DNA of 64,000 bases from Candidatus Solirubrobacter pratensis (GTDB lineage Bacteria > Actinomycetota > Thermoleophilia > Solirubrobacterales > Solirubrobacteraceae): the NCBI RefSeq assembly GCF_000425945.1, contig NZ_KE384480.1, positions 962,599 to 1,026,598 of the forward strand, read 5' to 3'. Position numbers and translations under genes: made by a program. The notes below the pieces were generated by a model, which saw nothing but the letters and a program-made list of their open reading frames with translations, was not told the DNA's origin and made no database searches. This document shows, one piece after another, positions 41,768 to 51,684 of this stretch (position 1 is its first letter; each line of letters opens with the position of its first letter).

Positions 41768-42967
41768 GTGAGGCGCCTGCTCATCTACAGCCAGGACGGG
41801 ATGGGGCTCGGCCATCTGCGACGCACGTCGAGCGTGGCGCGCGAGATCGTCCGCCAAGAGCCGGACTGCGGCGTACTGATCGTGTCGGATTCCCCCGCGA
41901 CGCCGCCGTTCGACCAGATCCCCAACGTCGACTATCTCAAGCTGCCGACGATCGTCAAGACAGGAAGGTCCGACTGGCGCAACGGGACGCTGCCGATGGG
42001 CGTCGAGCAGGTCATCGCGCTCCGCGCCAAGCTGATTCTCGAGGCCTACCGCACGTTCAGGCCGGACACGGTCCTCGTCGACCACATGCCCGTCGGGGCG
42101 CTCGGCGAGCTCAAGCCGATGCTCGATCGCATCACGGAACGCAGGCGCCGGCCCAAGCTCTTCCTCAGCCTCCGCGACATCCTCGACGACCCCGCCGTCG
42201 TGCGGGCGGTGTGGACGCACCTCGGGGCCTACGAGTACCTGCGCTGCTACGACGGCGTCCTGATCTTCGGCTGCAAGGAGATCTTCAACGCCGACGAGGC
42301 CTACGGGCTGAGCCCGTTCGCGGAACCGGTCGTGTTCTGCAACTACGCCCTCGGCGAGGTGCCCTCGGCGCCGCGGCCGGCGGGCGAGGACGACCCGGTC
42401 CTGCTGGTGATGGGCGGCGGGGGAGCCGACGCGTTCCGCCTGGAGGAGACGTTCCTCGACGCACTGCCGATGATGCGCGTCGGCATGGATCATGCCGCCG
42501 TCATCCTCACCGGGCCGAACATGCCCCGGCGCGAGCGCGACACCCTGCTCGCCCGCTCGAAGTCGCAGCGCATCCGGGTGGAGACTGGTGTCCAGGACTC
42601 CATGGACTGGCTCCGGCGCGCATCGTCGGTGCTGATGATGGGCGGCTACAACAGCCTCTGCGAGGCACTGCGCGCCCGCAAGCGAGCGCTGGTCGTGCCT
42701 CGCCGCGGACCTAGCGCGGAACAACGGATGCGCAGCCGCCTGTTCGCGGAGCGCAGCTTGATTCGCACGCTCGACCCGCGGGACCTCACGCCCGACGCGC
42801 TCGCCGAGGAGCTCGCGCGCCTGCTCCACGACGACGGCATCCCCGACGTGGCGGGCCTGCCACCCATGGACGGCGCCCAGCGCGCCAGCGTCCTGCTCTG
42901 CGGCTGGGCCGAAGCCGGCGGCGGGCGCGCGGCCAGGCCGCTGGCGTCCCCGGCGGAGGTGATCTGA
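41768..42967 (+). CDS. GT-B glycosyltransferase, MurG/GT28-like
   Basis: The 399-residue protein starts at GTG 41768 with AAGGA 7-8 nt upstream. The N-terminus RRLLIYSQDGMGLGHLRRT has the Gly-rich loop (GxGH) typical of MurG-like GT-B enzymes. The C-terminal domain has LLVMGGGGADAFRLEE near 215 and SSVLMMGGYNSLCEALRARKRALVVPR near 305, the nucleotide-sugar pocket with Gly-Gly-Tyr-Asn. It resembles predicted glycosyltransferases often found with polysaccharide genes. It is probably cytoplasmic or peripheral to the membrane. Donor and acceptor are unknown. One base separates its stop from the next start. Confidence 0.82.
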   Translation: MRRLLIYSQDGMGLGHLRRTSSVAREIVRQEPDCGVLIVSDSPATPPFDQIPNVDYLKLPTIVKTGRSDWRNGTLPMGVEQVIALRAKLILEAYRTFRPDTVLVDHMPVGALGELKPMLDRITERRRRPKLFLSLRDILDDPAVVRAVWTHLGAYEYLRCYDGVLIFGCKEIFNADEAYGLSPFAEPVVFCNYALGEVPSAPRPAGEDDPVLLVMGGGGADAFRLEETFLDALPMMRVGMDHAAVILTGPNMPRRERDTLLARSKSQRIRVETGVQDSMDWLRRASSVLMMGGYNSLCEALRARKRALVVPRRGPSAEQRMRSRLFAERSLIRTLDPRDLTPDALAEELARLLHDDGIPDVAGLPPMDGAQRASVLLCGWAEAGGGRAARPLASPAEVI

Positions 42968-42968
42968 C

Positions 42969-44252
42969 ATGGCGCAGCGGCGAACCGCCGTCGGCTACGT
43001 CCTGCGGATGTTCCCCCAGACCTCGGAGACGTTCATCGCCAACGAGATCCTCGAGCTCGAGCGGCAGGGGCTCGCGGTGCGGATCTACTCCTATCGCAGG
43101 CCGCCGGCGCCGGTCGGCCACGCGTACCTGCGTCTGATCCGCGCACCGGTGACCTACCTGCCCGACCCGTTGCAGCGCAATCCGCGCCGCGTGCTGTCGG
43201 CGCATCGCGAGCTGCGGCGCAGAGAGTCGGATCTCTACCGCGCGACGGCGCGCTACGTCCTGGGGCACACCATGCGCGAGCGCAACCCGGACACGTGGCG
43301 CAGGTTCCTGCAGGCCGGTTGCCTCGCTCGCCTGCTGCTCGACAGCGACGTCGGTCATCTGCACGCCCACTTCTCGCACGGCGCGACGCGGGTGGCGATG
43401 CTCGCCGGCATGCTCACCGGCACGCCGTACAGCTTCACCGCGCACGCCCGCGACATCTATGGCGACGACGTCGATTTCAGGCTGCTGCGCGAGAAGACCG
43501 ACCACGCGCGCTTCGCGGTCACGGTGAGCCGGCACAACGAGCGCTACCTGTCGCAGCGGCTCGGCGCCGGCGACGGAAAGGTCACGACGCTCCACAACGG
43601 CGTCGATCTCGGCAAGTTCGTGCCGGACGTGACCGTGCCGCGGGAGCCAGGGCTCGTCGTGGCTGTGGGACGGCTGATCGAGAAGAAGGGGTTTCGCCAT
43701 CTCATCGACGCGTGCTCGATCCTGCGCCGGCGCGGCCGGCACGTCCGTTGCGAGATCGTCGGCGACGGCGTGCTCCGCGGAGAGCTCGAGAATCAGATCC
43801 ACGGGCTCGGCCTCGACGGCGTGGTCGACCTCGTCGGACCGCGGTCGCAGGAGGAGCTCGCCCCGTACTACCGCCGTGCGGAGGTCGTGGCGATGCCGGC
43901 GGTCGTCGGCTCGGACGGCAACCGGGACGCGTTGCCGACGGTCCTCCTCGAGGCGTTCGGCTGCGGCACGCCGGTGGTCGCCTCGCGCCTGACCGGCATC
44001 CCCGAGATCGTCGACGACGGCGAGAACGGGATCCTGGTCGAGCCGGGGAGCGCGGCGCAGCTTGCCGATGCGATCGAGCGTCTCATCGACCGCGGCGACC
44101 TCCGCGTGCGCTACGGCGTGGCGGCTCGCGTCAAGGCGGAGCGGTGCTTCGACGTTCGCCACAGCGTCCGCGAGCTCCATCGCCGCTTCGGCGAGAGCCT
44201 GGGGCTGCCGGCGCCAGGAGACCGGGATGCGGATCGCGTACTTGTGCTGTGA
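42969..44252 (+). CDS. GT4-family glycosyltransferase
   Basis: The 427-residue protein is a GT-B retaining enzyme of family 4. The N-terminal half includes HLHAHFSHGATRVAMLAG and PYSFTAHARDIYGDD. The C-terminal half includes VVAVGRLIEKKGFRHLIDA near 228, VVDLVGPRSQEELAPYYRRA near 285, and the donor-site EX7E region NRDALPTVLLEAFGCGTPVVAS near 318-339. It likely extends a glycan in the cytoplasm. Its end overlaps the next gene by 26 nt. Confidence 0.9.
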   Translation: MAQRRTAVGYVLRMFPQTSETFIANEILELERQGLAVRIYSYRRPPAPVGHAYLRLIRAPVTYLPDPLQRNPRRVLSAHRELRRRESDLYRATARYVLGHTMRERNPDTWRRFLQAGCLARLLLDSDVGHLHAHFSHGATRVAMLAGMLTGTPYSFTAHARDIYGDDVDFRLLREKTDHARFAVTVSRHNERYLSQRLGAGDGKVTTLHNGVDLGKFVPDVTVPREPGLVVAVGRLIEKKGFRHLIDACSILRRRGRHVRCEIVGDGVLRGELENQIHGLGLDGVVDLVGPRSQEELAPYYRRAEVVAMPAVVGSDGNRDALPTVLLEAFGCGTPVVASRLTGIPEIVDDGENGILVEPGSAAQLADAIERLIDRGDLRVRYGVAARVKAERCFDVRHSVRELHRRFGESLGLPAPGDRDADRVLVL

Positions 44253-45426
44253 CTTCGGCGTCCCGGTCGCCGGCACCGTCGGTTGCTCCATCCACGTGCA
44301 GGAGACCGTTCGCGCGCTGCGCGCGATGGGGCACTCGGTCGAGCTCTACGCCCCGGGTGCCGCGGGCGATCCCTCAGGCGCGATGCCGCTCTCCGGCACC
44401 GTGGGCGACGTGGTGCGCCTCATGGCCGAGGAGAGCGCGGATACGCCCTGGAACCACGTGATCGGCGAGGTCCGGACCCTGTTGTACTCGGAGTGCCTGC
44501 GCGAGGAGTTGATGCGCGCGGCCGCCTTCCGGCCGGACGTCATCTACGAGCGCTATGCGCTGTTCTCCTACGCCGGGCTCGAGCTCGCGCGGGAGCTCGG
44601 CGTCCCGTTCCTGCTCGAGGCGAACGCCCCGCTCGTGGACGAGCAGGTCCGCTACCGCAAGCTGACCCTGAGGCGGACCGCGGGCGAGCTCGAGCGCCGC
44701 GTCCTGAGCGGTGCGGACGCCGTGATCGTGATCTCGAGGGCGATGGAGCGCTACGTGCGCGGCGTGGGCGTGCCCCGCGAGCGGATCGTGCTGCTGCCCA
44801 ACGGCGCCGACCCGGCGCGCTTCCGGCCCGGCGTCTCCGGGGAGGCCGTCCGCCGCCGCCACCGGCTGGTCGGGAAGCGGGTGATCGGATTCGTCGGCAG
44901 CCTCAGGCCCTGGCACGATCTCGGAACGCTGGTCTCCGCCGCCAGGCTGCTGCACCGGCGAGATCCCGATGTCCGTCTCCTGATCGTGGGCGATGGCCGG
45001 CTGACCGGGACGCTGCTGCCGGCGGAACGGCATGTGGCCTGGGCCGGCGCGGTGCCCCATGACGAGGTGCCGGCGCACATGGCGGCGATGGACGTCGTCG
45101 TCGTCCCCTACGTGCAGGCGCCGGAGCAGTACTTCTCGCCGCTTAAGCTCTACGAGGCGATGGCGATGGCCAAGCCGATCGTCGGCGCTCGGATCGGCCA
45201 GGTCGAGGAGGTGCTGGACGATGGCGAGAGCGGGCTCCTGTACGAGCCTGGGGACGCGCACGACCTCGCGGAGAGGATCGCGTCGATCCTGACCGCGCCG
45301 GACGGCGGCATGCGCATGGCTGCCGCGGCCCGCGCCCGGGTGGACGGTTCACGGACGTGGGAGCAGAACGCTCGGCGCATCGTCGAGCTCTCGCAGGCGC
45401 TGATCGGGATGCCGGCGGCGCCATGA
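44227..45426 (+). CDS. GT4-family glycosyltransferase
   Basis: The 399-residue protein starts at ATG 44227, preceded by AGGAG. N-terminal GT-B features are VAGTVGCSIHVQETVRALRAMGH and DVIYERYALFSYAGLELAREL. C-terminal features are IGFVGSLRPWHDLGTLVSAA near 220, and YFSPLKLYEAMAMAKPIVGAR near 303-323 containing the EX7E-type donor site. It overlaps the preceding glycosyltransferase gene by 26 nt and the following phosphotransferase gene by 4 nt, so the genes form one operon. Confidence 0.9.
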   Translation: MRIAYLCCDFGVPVAGTVGCSIHVQETVRALRAMGHSVELYAPGAAGDPSGAMPLSGTVGDVVRLMAEESADTPWNHVIGEVRTLLYSECLREELMRAAAFRPDVIYERYALFSYAGLELARELGVPFLLEANAPLVDEQVRYRKLTLRRTAGELERRVLSGADAVIVISRAMERYVRGVGVPRERIVLLPNGADPARFRPGVSGEAVRRRHRLVGKRVIGFVGSLRPWHDLGTLVSAARLLHRRDPDVRLLIVGDGRLTGTLLPAERHVAWAGAVPHDEVPAHMAAMDVVVVPYVQAPEQYFSPLKLYEAMAMAKPIVGARIGQVEEVLDDGESGLLYEPGDAHDLAERIASILTAPDGGMRMAAAARARVDGSRTWEQNARRIVELSQALIGMPAAP

Positions 45427-46736
45427 CCCACGGCGGAGGCCCTTCACTCGCCCCAGGGATTCCGCTCGACGAGCCCGAGCGCGCCCTCATCGAGCTCGCG
45501 ACGTCGCCCGACGCGGCGCAGCGCTGCGTGCAGGTCGCGTTGGCGGCCCAGACCACCGACTCGGTGGTCATCGAGAACGTGTTCTACTCGCCGGGCCGGG
45601 ACTGCGTCGTCCTACTCACGATCGGCGGCGACCGCCCGCACGAGTCGCGGCACGCCGTCGTCACGATCCGCCGCGACAACGTGCTGCGTGAGGCCTACCG
45701 CGATCGCTACGCATCCATGGCCGCGGGCGGGACGGCGATGACGCCCGCCGCCGTCTTGGTGGAGGACGGTGGATATCTCGTCGAGCTCTTTCCCATGGAC
45801 TTCAAGCTGCCGTCCCTGCCGTGGGCCCTCGAGCCGGCAGAGGTCGGCGCGGTCATGCCGGCGATCCACGGCAGCCGCGCCGATGTGACGGTCCTGCGCT
45901 ATGTCCCGCACCGTCGCGCGGTCCTCGGGTACCCGTCAGGTGGCGGCGAGGTGATCGGCAAGCTCTTCGCCCGCCACGGCAAGGCAGTGCAGGCGTGGAC
46001 GGCGCTGAACGCGGTTCACGCGGTGAGCCGCGGCCGCGGGGTCGCCGTGCCGGCGCCGCTGCGCTACGTCGCGGACCGCGACCTCGTGCTCATGGAGCGC
46101 CTTGCCGGTACGCCGCTGGACCGGGTGCTGTCGGGGGCGACGCCGGGAAGCGGCGGCCGGCAGGCGGTCGCGGCCGCCGCCCGCCTGCTGGCCGCGCTTC
46201 ATGACCTCGCGCCGCCCGACCTTCCCTCACCGCCGCCCAAGCTGGACGAGGTCCGCAGGCTTGCGCGCCGGCTTCGATGCATCGCCCCTTGCCTGGTCGA
46301 GCGCGTGGAGATGCTCCTCGAGGTGGTGCCGCCGGCGCTCGCATCCAGTTCCCCGCCGCGCACGCTGGTGCATGGTGCCTACGCACCCCGGCAGCTGCTG
46401 CTCGACGGGGACCAGGTGTCGATCGTCGACGTCGACAGCGCCGGCTACGGCGACCCGGCCGCCGACGTGGGGTACTTCATGGCCAGCCTCCACGACGACG
46501 CCGCCGCCACCGGCCGGGGTGAGCTGCGGGAGCTTGCAAGCCACTTCCTCGACTGCTACCTCGCCGAACGCCCGAGTGCCGGACTGGCCACCCGAGCGCG
46601 CCTGCACCAGGGCATCGTGCTGTTGCGGGGCGGACTGCACAGCTTCTGCAGGCCCTGCCGCCCGCCGCCAGGGGCGCCGTCGCTGCTGCCCTATCTGCTG
46701 CTCGAGGAGGCGGCCGAATGCCTACAGGCGGCCTAG
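45423..46736 (+). CDS. Phosphotransferase (APH)-fold protein, probable pseudokinase
   Basis: The 437-residue protein has the aminoglycoside-phosphotransferase/choline-kinase-like fold. The C-lobe catalytic loop reads LVHGAYAPRQLLLDG near residue 316 and the metal motif SIVDVDSAGYGDPAADVGYF near 333-352. In active members the loop is HGDxxxxN; here the catalytic Asp is Ala and the metal-binding Asn is Gln, so phosphotransfer is unlikely unless another residue substitutes. The N-terminal part has VIENVFYSPGRDCVVLLTI, the usual strand before the nucleotide-binding lobe. The function is unknown; a binding or regulatory role in the glycoconjugate pathway is possible. It overlaps both neighbours. 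Confidence 0.7.
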   Translation: MTHGGGPSLAPGIPLDEPERALIELATSPDAAQRCVQVALAAQTTDSVVIENVFYSPGRDCVVLLTIGGDRPHESRHAVVTIRRDNVLREAYRDRYASMAAGGTAMTPAAVLVEDGGYLVELFPMDFKLPSLPWALEPAEVGAVMPAIHGSRADVTVLRYVPHRRAVLGYPSGGGEVIGKLFARHGKAVQAWTALNAVHAVSRGRGVAVPAPLRYVADRDLVLMERLAGTPLDRVLSGATPGSGGRQAVAAAARLLAALHDLAPPDLPSPPPKLDEVRRLARRLRCIAPCLVERVEMLLEVVPPALASSSPPRTLVHGAYAPRQLLLDGDQVSIVDVDSAGYGDPAADVGYFMASLHDDAAATGRGELRELASHFLDCYLAERPSAGLATRARLHQGIVLLRGGLHSFCRPCRPPPGAPSLLPYLLLEEAAECLQAA

Positions 46737-47752
46737 CGGGTCCGGTCGAGGATCCGGGCCTTCCCACGCTTCGAGAGGCGTGGCGGCCCGACCTCATGCT
46801 CGAAGCGCTCGCGCGATTGGTCGGCCTGCCCGGCGCCGATCTTCCGGCCGCCGCGCTGACCACGGAGGTCCTCAGCCACAAGGCCGCCCAGCGGTGCACG
46901 ATCAGATACGTGGTCAGGTCGGACGGGCTCGCCGGCGGATCTCGCGCGGTGATCGCGAAGCTCTACAGGCGGCGGGTCCTCGCGGCGCGGATCCACGGCT
47001 TCATGGCCGCGCTGAGGTCCGAGGCCTTCGCCGGCGCGGACGCGTCCACGATCCCCGAATCGCTCGGAGTCGTGCCGGAGCTCGGCATGGCGCTGCAGGA
47101 GGATCTCGACGGCGATGACCTTCGCCACCCGCTCCTCGCTGGTAGGGGCGAAACGCCGCTGTCGCTCAGCGCGCGGTGGCTGGCGAATCTGCACCGCGCC
47201 TGCCCGGTGCCGGGCTTGAAGGAGAAGTCGCGTGCTCACGAGCTCGACAAGGTCGACCAAGCGTGCACCGTGGTCGCCCCCCACCTCTCCTCGCCCCGGC
47301 GCGCCCGCATGGACCGGGTGAGGGACCAGCTCCATCGCATTGGCGCAGGCCCCGGCGGATGCGCGTCCACGATGATCCACCGCGACTTCTACTACGCCCA
47401 TGTGCTGTGGCAGCCGGACCGGATCGGCGTCATCGACTTCGACTCGCTCAGCATCGGCGATCCTGCGCTGGACGTCGGCCACTTCCTGGCGCACCTGGAA
47501 GCGCTTGGCTACCGCCGCGCAGCCGACCCGGACCGCTTCGCGGATGCGGGAGCACGATTCCTCGAGTGCTACCTCGGATCGGGGCCGGCGGATGTGCGGC
47601 CCCGCCTCACGTTCTTCAGGAGCTACACCCACCTCAAGCTGGCCTCGATCGAGGTCGCGCGCCAGAGCGGCGACTGGCGGCAACGCGTCGCCGACTACGC
47701 GGACCTCGCCGTGCGGAGCGCGGGGCTTCGGCGACGGGTTCCCACGCATTGA
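46718..47752 (+). CDS. Phosphotransferase (APH)-family protein with intact catalytic loop
   Basis: The 344-residue protein shares the fold of its upstream neighbour but keeps the catalytic Asp: MIHRDFYYAHVLWQPDRIGV near residue 221, followed by IDFDSLSIGDPALDVGHFLAHL. The Asn that usually follows four residues later is His. The N-lobe shows KAAQRCTIRYVV and RAVIAKLYRRR with the probable ATP-binding Lys. It may phosphorylate a sugar or small alcohol, or support glycan assembly. ATG 46718 lies inside the upstream gene (19-nt overlap). Confidence 0.75.
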   Translation: MPTGGLAGPVEDPGLPTLREAWRPDLMLEALARLVGLPGADLPAAALTTEVLSHKAAQRCTIRYVVRSDGLAGGSRAVIAKLYRRRVLAARIHGFMAALRSEAFAGADASTIPESLGVVPELGMALQEDLDGDDLRHPLLAGRGETPLSLSARWLANLHRACPVPGLKEKSRAHELDKVDQACTVVAPHLSSPRRARMDRVRDQLHRIGAGPGGCASTMIHRDFYYAHVLWQPDRIGVIDFDSLSIGDPALDVGHFLAHLEALGYRRAADPDRFADAGARFLECYLGSGPADVRPRLTFFRSYTHLKLASIEVARQSGDWRQRVADYADLAVRSAGLRRRVPTH

Positions 47753-47765
47753 ACGCCGGCGCCGG

Positions 47766-48758
47766 CTATGGCGTGTTCTCGCCCGGCGGCGCCCCCGCGT
47801 CGCCGACGGTCTCGAACGGCCCTTCCCGCGCCACGCGCGACCGCGCGTGCTCGTCATGCCACCAGATGCGACAGCGCTCGGCAACGGCCGTGATCTCCGG
47901 CGAGATCTCCTCGAAGGCGCGTTCGTAGCCCAGGTCCGACAGGAGGTCCCCGGCGATCGCCTCGAAGAGCTCGAGGTCGCGACGGCGCATCTGCGAGCGC
48001 CAGTCGCGCAGGCCAGGCGTCGGCGGTAGCCAGGCCTGCTTGGCCGTCAGCCCGGGGTTCTCGCGAACCTTGCCCTCGTGGTATCGCAGCATCTCCGCCG
48101 CGAACGGGAGCTCGAGGAACCTCGCGATCGCCCGGAGCGGCTCCTCGGCACGCTCGACGAGCTCCTCGTAGCGCACCTCGTGGTAACGGGCCGGGCCCAG
48201 TGCGGCTCCATCGCGCCTGCCCGTGGTCACCATCCAGCGCCACGACAGCGCCGAGACCGCGACGGGCTCCTCCTGCCAGAGCGCCAGCCGTCCCGGCCCG
48301 CGGCGCTCGTGGGCCCACTCCAGGTGCGAGAGCGCCACGTCACGGCCATCGCGCATGATGTGCACCATCCTCGCCCACGGGAACAGCTCAGTGAGCTGGG
48401 GGAGATGCGTGACGTAGCGGGCCATCTTCTCCCCCGCGAGCTGCTTGCCGTCCTGCCGCGCGACCGCGTCGTAGACACCGGTCACGAACTCGCTCCAGGT
48501 CCGGGCGCCCTCCGCGGCCTGTCGCACCGCGGCCTCGGGGAGCCGAAGGCGCGAGAAGCTTCGCAGCGCGAGCGTGGACTCCACGAGGTCCGGAGTGAGC
48601 GGAGGGTCGATCCCGTCCGGCAGCCGCCGCAGCGGAACGTGCGTGAACGCCGGATCGTTCGATACGGCGAGCTGCGGATGGTTATTGAGCATCCGCTGGA
48701 GCAGCGTCGTCCCGGAGCGTGCGACGCCGACGAGGAACAGATACGGGTTCCTGCCCAC
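47766..48758 (-). CDS. PAPS-dependent sulfotransferase family protein
   Basis: The 330-residue protein starts at GTG 48758, sharing one base with the upstream gene's TAG. The 5'-phosphosulfate loop is VGVARSGTTLLQRMLNNHP near residues 9-27, and the 3'-phosphate motif is MVHIMRDGRDVALSHLEWAH near 137. YHEVRYEELVERAEEPLRAI near 197 is the usual helix pairing. The C-terminal tail has a KVRENPGLTAKQAW segment shared with its neighbour. It should transfer sulfate from PAPS to a hydroxyl of a glycan, lipid or small molecule. A longer open frame upstream lies inside the neighbouring gene and is not used. Confidence 0.88.
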   Translation of the reverse strand: MGRNPYLFLVGVARSGTTLLQRMLNNHPQLAVSNDPAFTHVPLRRLPDGIDPPLTPDLVESTLALRSFSRLRLPEAAVRQAAEGARTWSEFVTGVYDAVARQDGKQLAGEKMARYVTHLPQLTELFPWARMVHIMRDGRDVALSHLEWAHERRGPGRLALWQEEPVAVSALSWRWMVTTGRRDGAALGPARYHEVRYEELVERAEEPLRAIARFLELPFAAEMLRYHEGKVRENPGLTAKQAWLPPTPGLRDWRSQMRRRDLELFEAIAGDLLSDLGYERAFEEISPEITAVAERCRIWWHDEHARSRVAREGPFETVGDAGAPPGENTP

Positions 48759-49636
48759 TACCGCCGGCCGCGAGCGGCGGTCTCGCGCAGGATCGGATAA
48801 CCGAGGTCCTTCAGCAGTCCGCCCGCTGTCGCCTCGAAGCGCTCGACCTCCTCCGGCGGCATCTGTGATCGCCAGTCGCGTAATCCCTTCGTCGCGGGCA
48901 GCCAGGCCTTCTTCGCATCGAGGCCGGGCACCGACCGCGTCCGGCCTTCGTGGAAGCGAGCCATCGCGTCGTCCTCTGGCACGTCCAGGAAGCGGCATAG
49001 CGCTCGGCACTCCCGATCGGGCTCGGCCACCAAGGACTCGTAGCGGACCTCGTAGTACAGGCCGGAACCCAGCGCACGGCCTCCCTCGCGCGCGGCCTGG
49101 ACCCTGCCTGCCCAGAAGCTCGCGGCCGAGGTGACGGCGTCGTGCGCGGGGGTCGCCGGGACGCGGGCGAACTGCTCTGGACGCCAGTCGCGCAGCGACA
49201 GATAGACGTCGCGTCCGTCCCGGATGATGTGGACGAACCGCGCTGTCGCCCAGAGTGCATGCAGCGTCTCGATCTTCCCGCCGTAGCCGGGAGTCTTGTC
49301 GCCCACCAGCGGCTTTCCCTCGCGCTCGCCGAAGAGGTCGAACACGAGCGTGACGAACTGCGAATAGGAGATCCCTCCGCTCGAGCCGACAGATCGGCGG
49401 AGCCGCGGAATGTCCACCTCCATCCGCCGGAATCGCCAGTCATCGAGCAGGTGCGCCAAGAGCTCGGGGGTCACGAGCCCGTCCGGCGTCAGGCCGATGC
49501 CCTGCTCGGGAATCTTCGGGATCCAGTGCGTCTCGCGGGTCATCGCGATGTGCGGATGGGCGTCCACCATCCGCCGCAACAGCGTGGTCCCCGACCTCGG
49601 ACAGCCGACGATGAAGAGATAGGGATTCTGCGCCAC
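48758..49636 (-). CDS. PAPS-dependent sulfotransferase family protein
   Basis: The 292-residue protein is a paralogue of the next gene in the operon. Motifs are FIVGCPRSGTTLLRRMVDAHP near residues 8-28, GDKTPGYGGKIETL near 113, FVHIIRDGRDVYLSLRDW near 134 and YYEVRYESLVAEPDRECRAL near 193. It uses PAPS made by the Sat and APS kinase encoded nearby. Starts at GTG 49636. The substrate is unknown; two paralogues may sulfate different positions. Confidence 0.9.
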   Translation of the reverse strand: MAQNPYLFIVGCPRSGTTLLRRMVDAHPHIAMTRETHWIPKIPEQGIGLTPDGLVTPELLAHLLDDWRFRRMEVDIPRLRRSVGSSGGISYSQFVTLVFDLFGEREGKPLVGDKTPGYGGKIETLHALWATARFVHIIRDGRDVYLSLRDWRPEQFARVPATPAHDAVTSAASFWAGRVQAAREGGRALGSGLYYEVRYESLVAEPDRECRALCRFLDVPEDDAMARFHEGRTRSVPGLDAKKAWLPATKGLRDWRSQMPPEEVERFEATAGGLLKDLGYPILRETAARGRR

Positions 49637-49683
49637 GACTCTTTCTGCTGGCAGAAGGCGGGCGCTTCGACCCTATCGGCTGC

Positions 49684-51531
49684 CTACGGCGGCGGTCTAC
49701 CCCACCAGTCAGGCCTTGGACCGCCACGCACATCGCCCGGCCGCGCGCCCATGCCCGCCGGCGGTGGGGACTGCAGCTGCAGCTCGAGGAACAGGCGGTA
49801 CAGGCCATCGGGCAGCTCCATCAGATCTGCGTGGCTGCCCTGCTCGACGATGCGACCGCGGTCGATCACGAGCACGCGGTGCGCCGAGACGATCGTCGAC
49901 ATCCGGTGCGCGATCACGAACGTCGTCCTGCCGACGATCAGGTTCGAGAGCGCCTCGATGAGCAGGTGCTCGGACGCGGGATCGAGCCCGCTCGTCGGCT
50001 CATCGAGGATGAGGATGGGGGCGTCACGCACGAGGGCACGGGCGATCGAGACCCGCTGGCGCTCGCCGCCCGACAGCGTGCCGCCGCGCTCGCCGATCAC
50101 GGTGTCGTAGCCGTCGGCCAGTCGCTGCACGAAATCGTCCACCAAGGCGGACCTCGACGCCGAAAGCACCTCGGCGTCGGTCGCGCCGGCGCGACCGTAG
50201 GCGATGTTCTCGCGGATCGTGCCCTCGAAGAGGATCGGCTCCTGGAGCACCATCGCGATCTGCGAGCGCAGCGACCGCAGCTGGATCGCGCGCACGTCCC
50301 GGTCATCGACCAGGACGCGTCCGCGCCGAGGGTCGAAGAACCGCGGAATCAGGCTGACCAGCGACGACTTGCCGGCTCCGGTGGGTCCGACGACGGCCAC
50401 CATCTCGCCGGACTCCACGTGGAAGTCGACGTCGTGGAGCACGACCGTGTCGCCGTAGGCCAGCTCGACGTGCTCGAAGCGGACGTCGCCACGCAGACCC
50501 GGCATCGGCGCCGCGCCCGGAAGGTCGCGCACGTCGATGTCGGCGTCGAGGATCTCGTACAGGCGCTCCGCGCTGGCCACGCCGCGGCTGCTGATGTAGG
50601 ACAGCTTCGAGAGCTGGCGCATCGGCTTGTAGAACGATCCGACGTAGGACATGAAGACGAGCAGCGTCCCGAGGCTGAGCTCGCCCGACAGGACCCGATT
50701 CGTGCCCACCCAGAGCACCGCCGCGGTGCCGAGACCGGCGAGCACGTCGACGAGGGGGCTGAACTGGGCCTGCAGCATCACGGCCTCGAGATTCGCGGCA
50801 AGCGTGTGCGAGCTCTGCTCCGAGAACCGTTCGTCCTCGTAGCTCTCGCGCGCGAAGGCCTGCACGACAGGGACCGCCCCGAGCACCTCGGTCGCCCTCG
50901 CGGCGAGTTGTCCCTCTCTTTTGCGTGCATCGCGGGACGCGGTCTTGATCCGGCCCGTGTACCGGTACACGGACAGGAACAGGAGCGGACTGACCGAGAG
51001 CGCGATGAGTGTGAACGACCAGTCGATCCACAACATGACCGCCACCATCCCGACGAGCATCGCGACGTTCGGGACCAGGGTCGAGAACGACTGCACGAGC
51101 ATGTCCTGGACACGTCCGATGTCGCTCATCAGGCGCGACGTGAGGTCGCCGGTCCGCTGCGAGCTGTGGAACCGCAGCGAGAGGCGCTGCAACCTCGCGA
51201 ACACCGCCTCCCGCACGTCCGAGATCAGCCGCTCGCCACTGGAGTCCATCAGGTACGTGCCGAGGAAGTCGAACAGCGCGCCGAGCACCAGTATCTCGAT
51301 GTATGCGGCGATCGCGGCGGTCAGGAGATCCTCAGGGCTCCAATCGCCGACGAACGACAGCCCGGGCAGATGGAGCGGCTGGTCCTTCAGGACGCTGTCG
51401 ATGATGATCTTCAGCGGCCAGGGCTGGGCAAGCGCGAAGAGCGTGCTGGCGAGCGTCAAGCCGGTGCCCGTCACCAGCTTGAGCCGGTAGGGGCGCAAGA
51501 AGCGGCGGAATCGGACGATCGTCCAGATCAC
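49684..51531 (-). CDS. ABC exporter with fused membrane and ATPase domains (MsbA type)
   Basis: The 615-residue half-transporter has six membrane helices in residues 15-310 and an ATPase domain from about 335. ATPase motifs are GPTGAGKSSLVSLI (Walker A) near 378, Q-loop MVLQEPILFEG near 425, signature LSGGERQRVSIARAL near 482, DEPTSGLD (Walker B) near 505 and switch His in IAHRMSTI near 538. The C-terminus ends in a Pro-rich tail. Homodimers of this type export lipids, lipid-linked glycans or drugs. Lying at the head of the sulfotransferase unit, it probably exports the finished conjugate. ATG 51531 is 154 nt from the divergent phosphotransferase gene. Confidence 0.92.
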   Translation of the reverse strand: MIWTIVRFRRFLRPYRLKLVTGTGLTLASTLFALAQPWPLKIIIDSVLKDQPLHLPGLSFVGDWSPEDLLTAAIAAYIEILVLGALFDFLGTYLMDSSGERLISDVREAVFARLQRLSLRFHSSQRTGDLTSRLMSDIGRVQDMLVQSFSTLVPNVAMLVGMVAVMLWIDWSFTLIALSVSPLLFLSVYRYTGRIKTASRDARKREGQLAARATEVLGAVPVVQAFARESYEDERFSEQSSHTLAANLEAVMLQAQFSPLVDVLAGLGTAAVLWVGTNRVLSGELSLGTLLVFMSYVGSFYKPMRQLSKLSYISSRGVASAERLYEILDADIDVRDLPGAAPMPGLRGDVRFEHVELAYGDTVVLHDVDFHVESGEMVAVVGPTGAGKSSLVSLIPRFFDPRRGRVLVDDRDVRAIQLRSLRSQIAMVLQEPILFEGTIRENIAYGRAGATDAEVLSASRSALVDDFVQRLADGYDTVIGERGGTLSGGERQRVSIARALVRDAPILILDEPTSGLDPASEHLLIEALSNLIVGRTTFVIAHRMSTIVSAHRVLVIDRGRIVEQGSHADLMELPDGLYRLFLELQLQSPPPAGMGARPGDVRGGPRPDWWGRPPP

Positions 51532-51684
51532 GTCGATCGGATCGCCATGCGCTGCGCTGCGATGTGGTTCATCTCAGCCTCCCAATCAGAAGGTACCGGC
51601 AGCCCACGGTGGCGGCGAGAGGCGAATCGCGACGCTGCCGGAACGTGTCCCATCGGCGTCCGCCGGATTGTTAGCGTTGGCCGT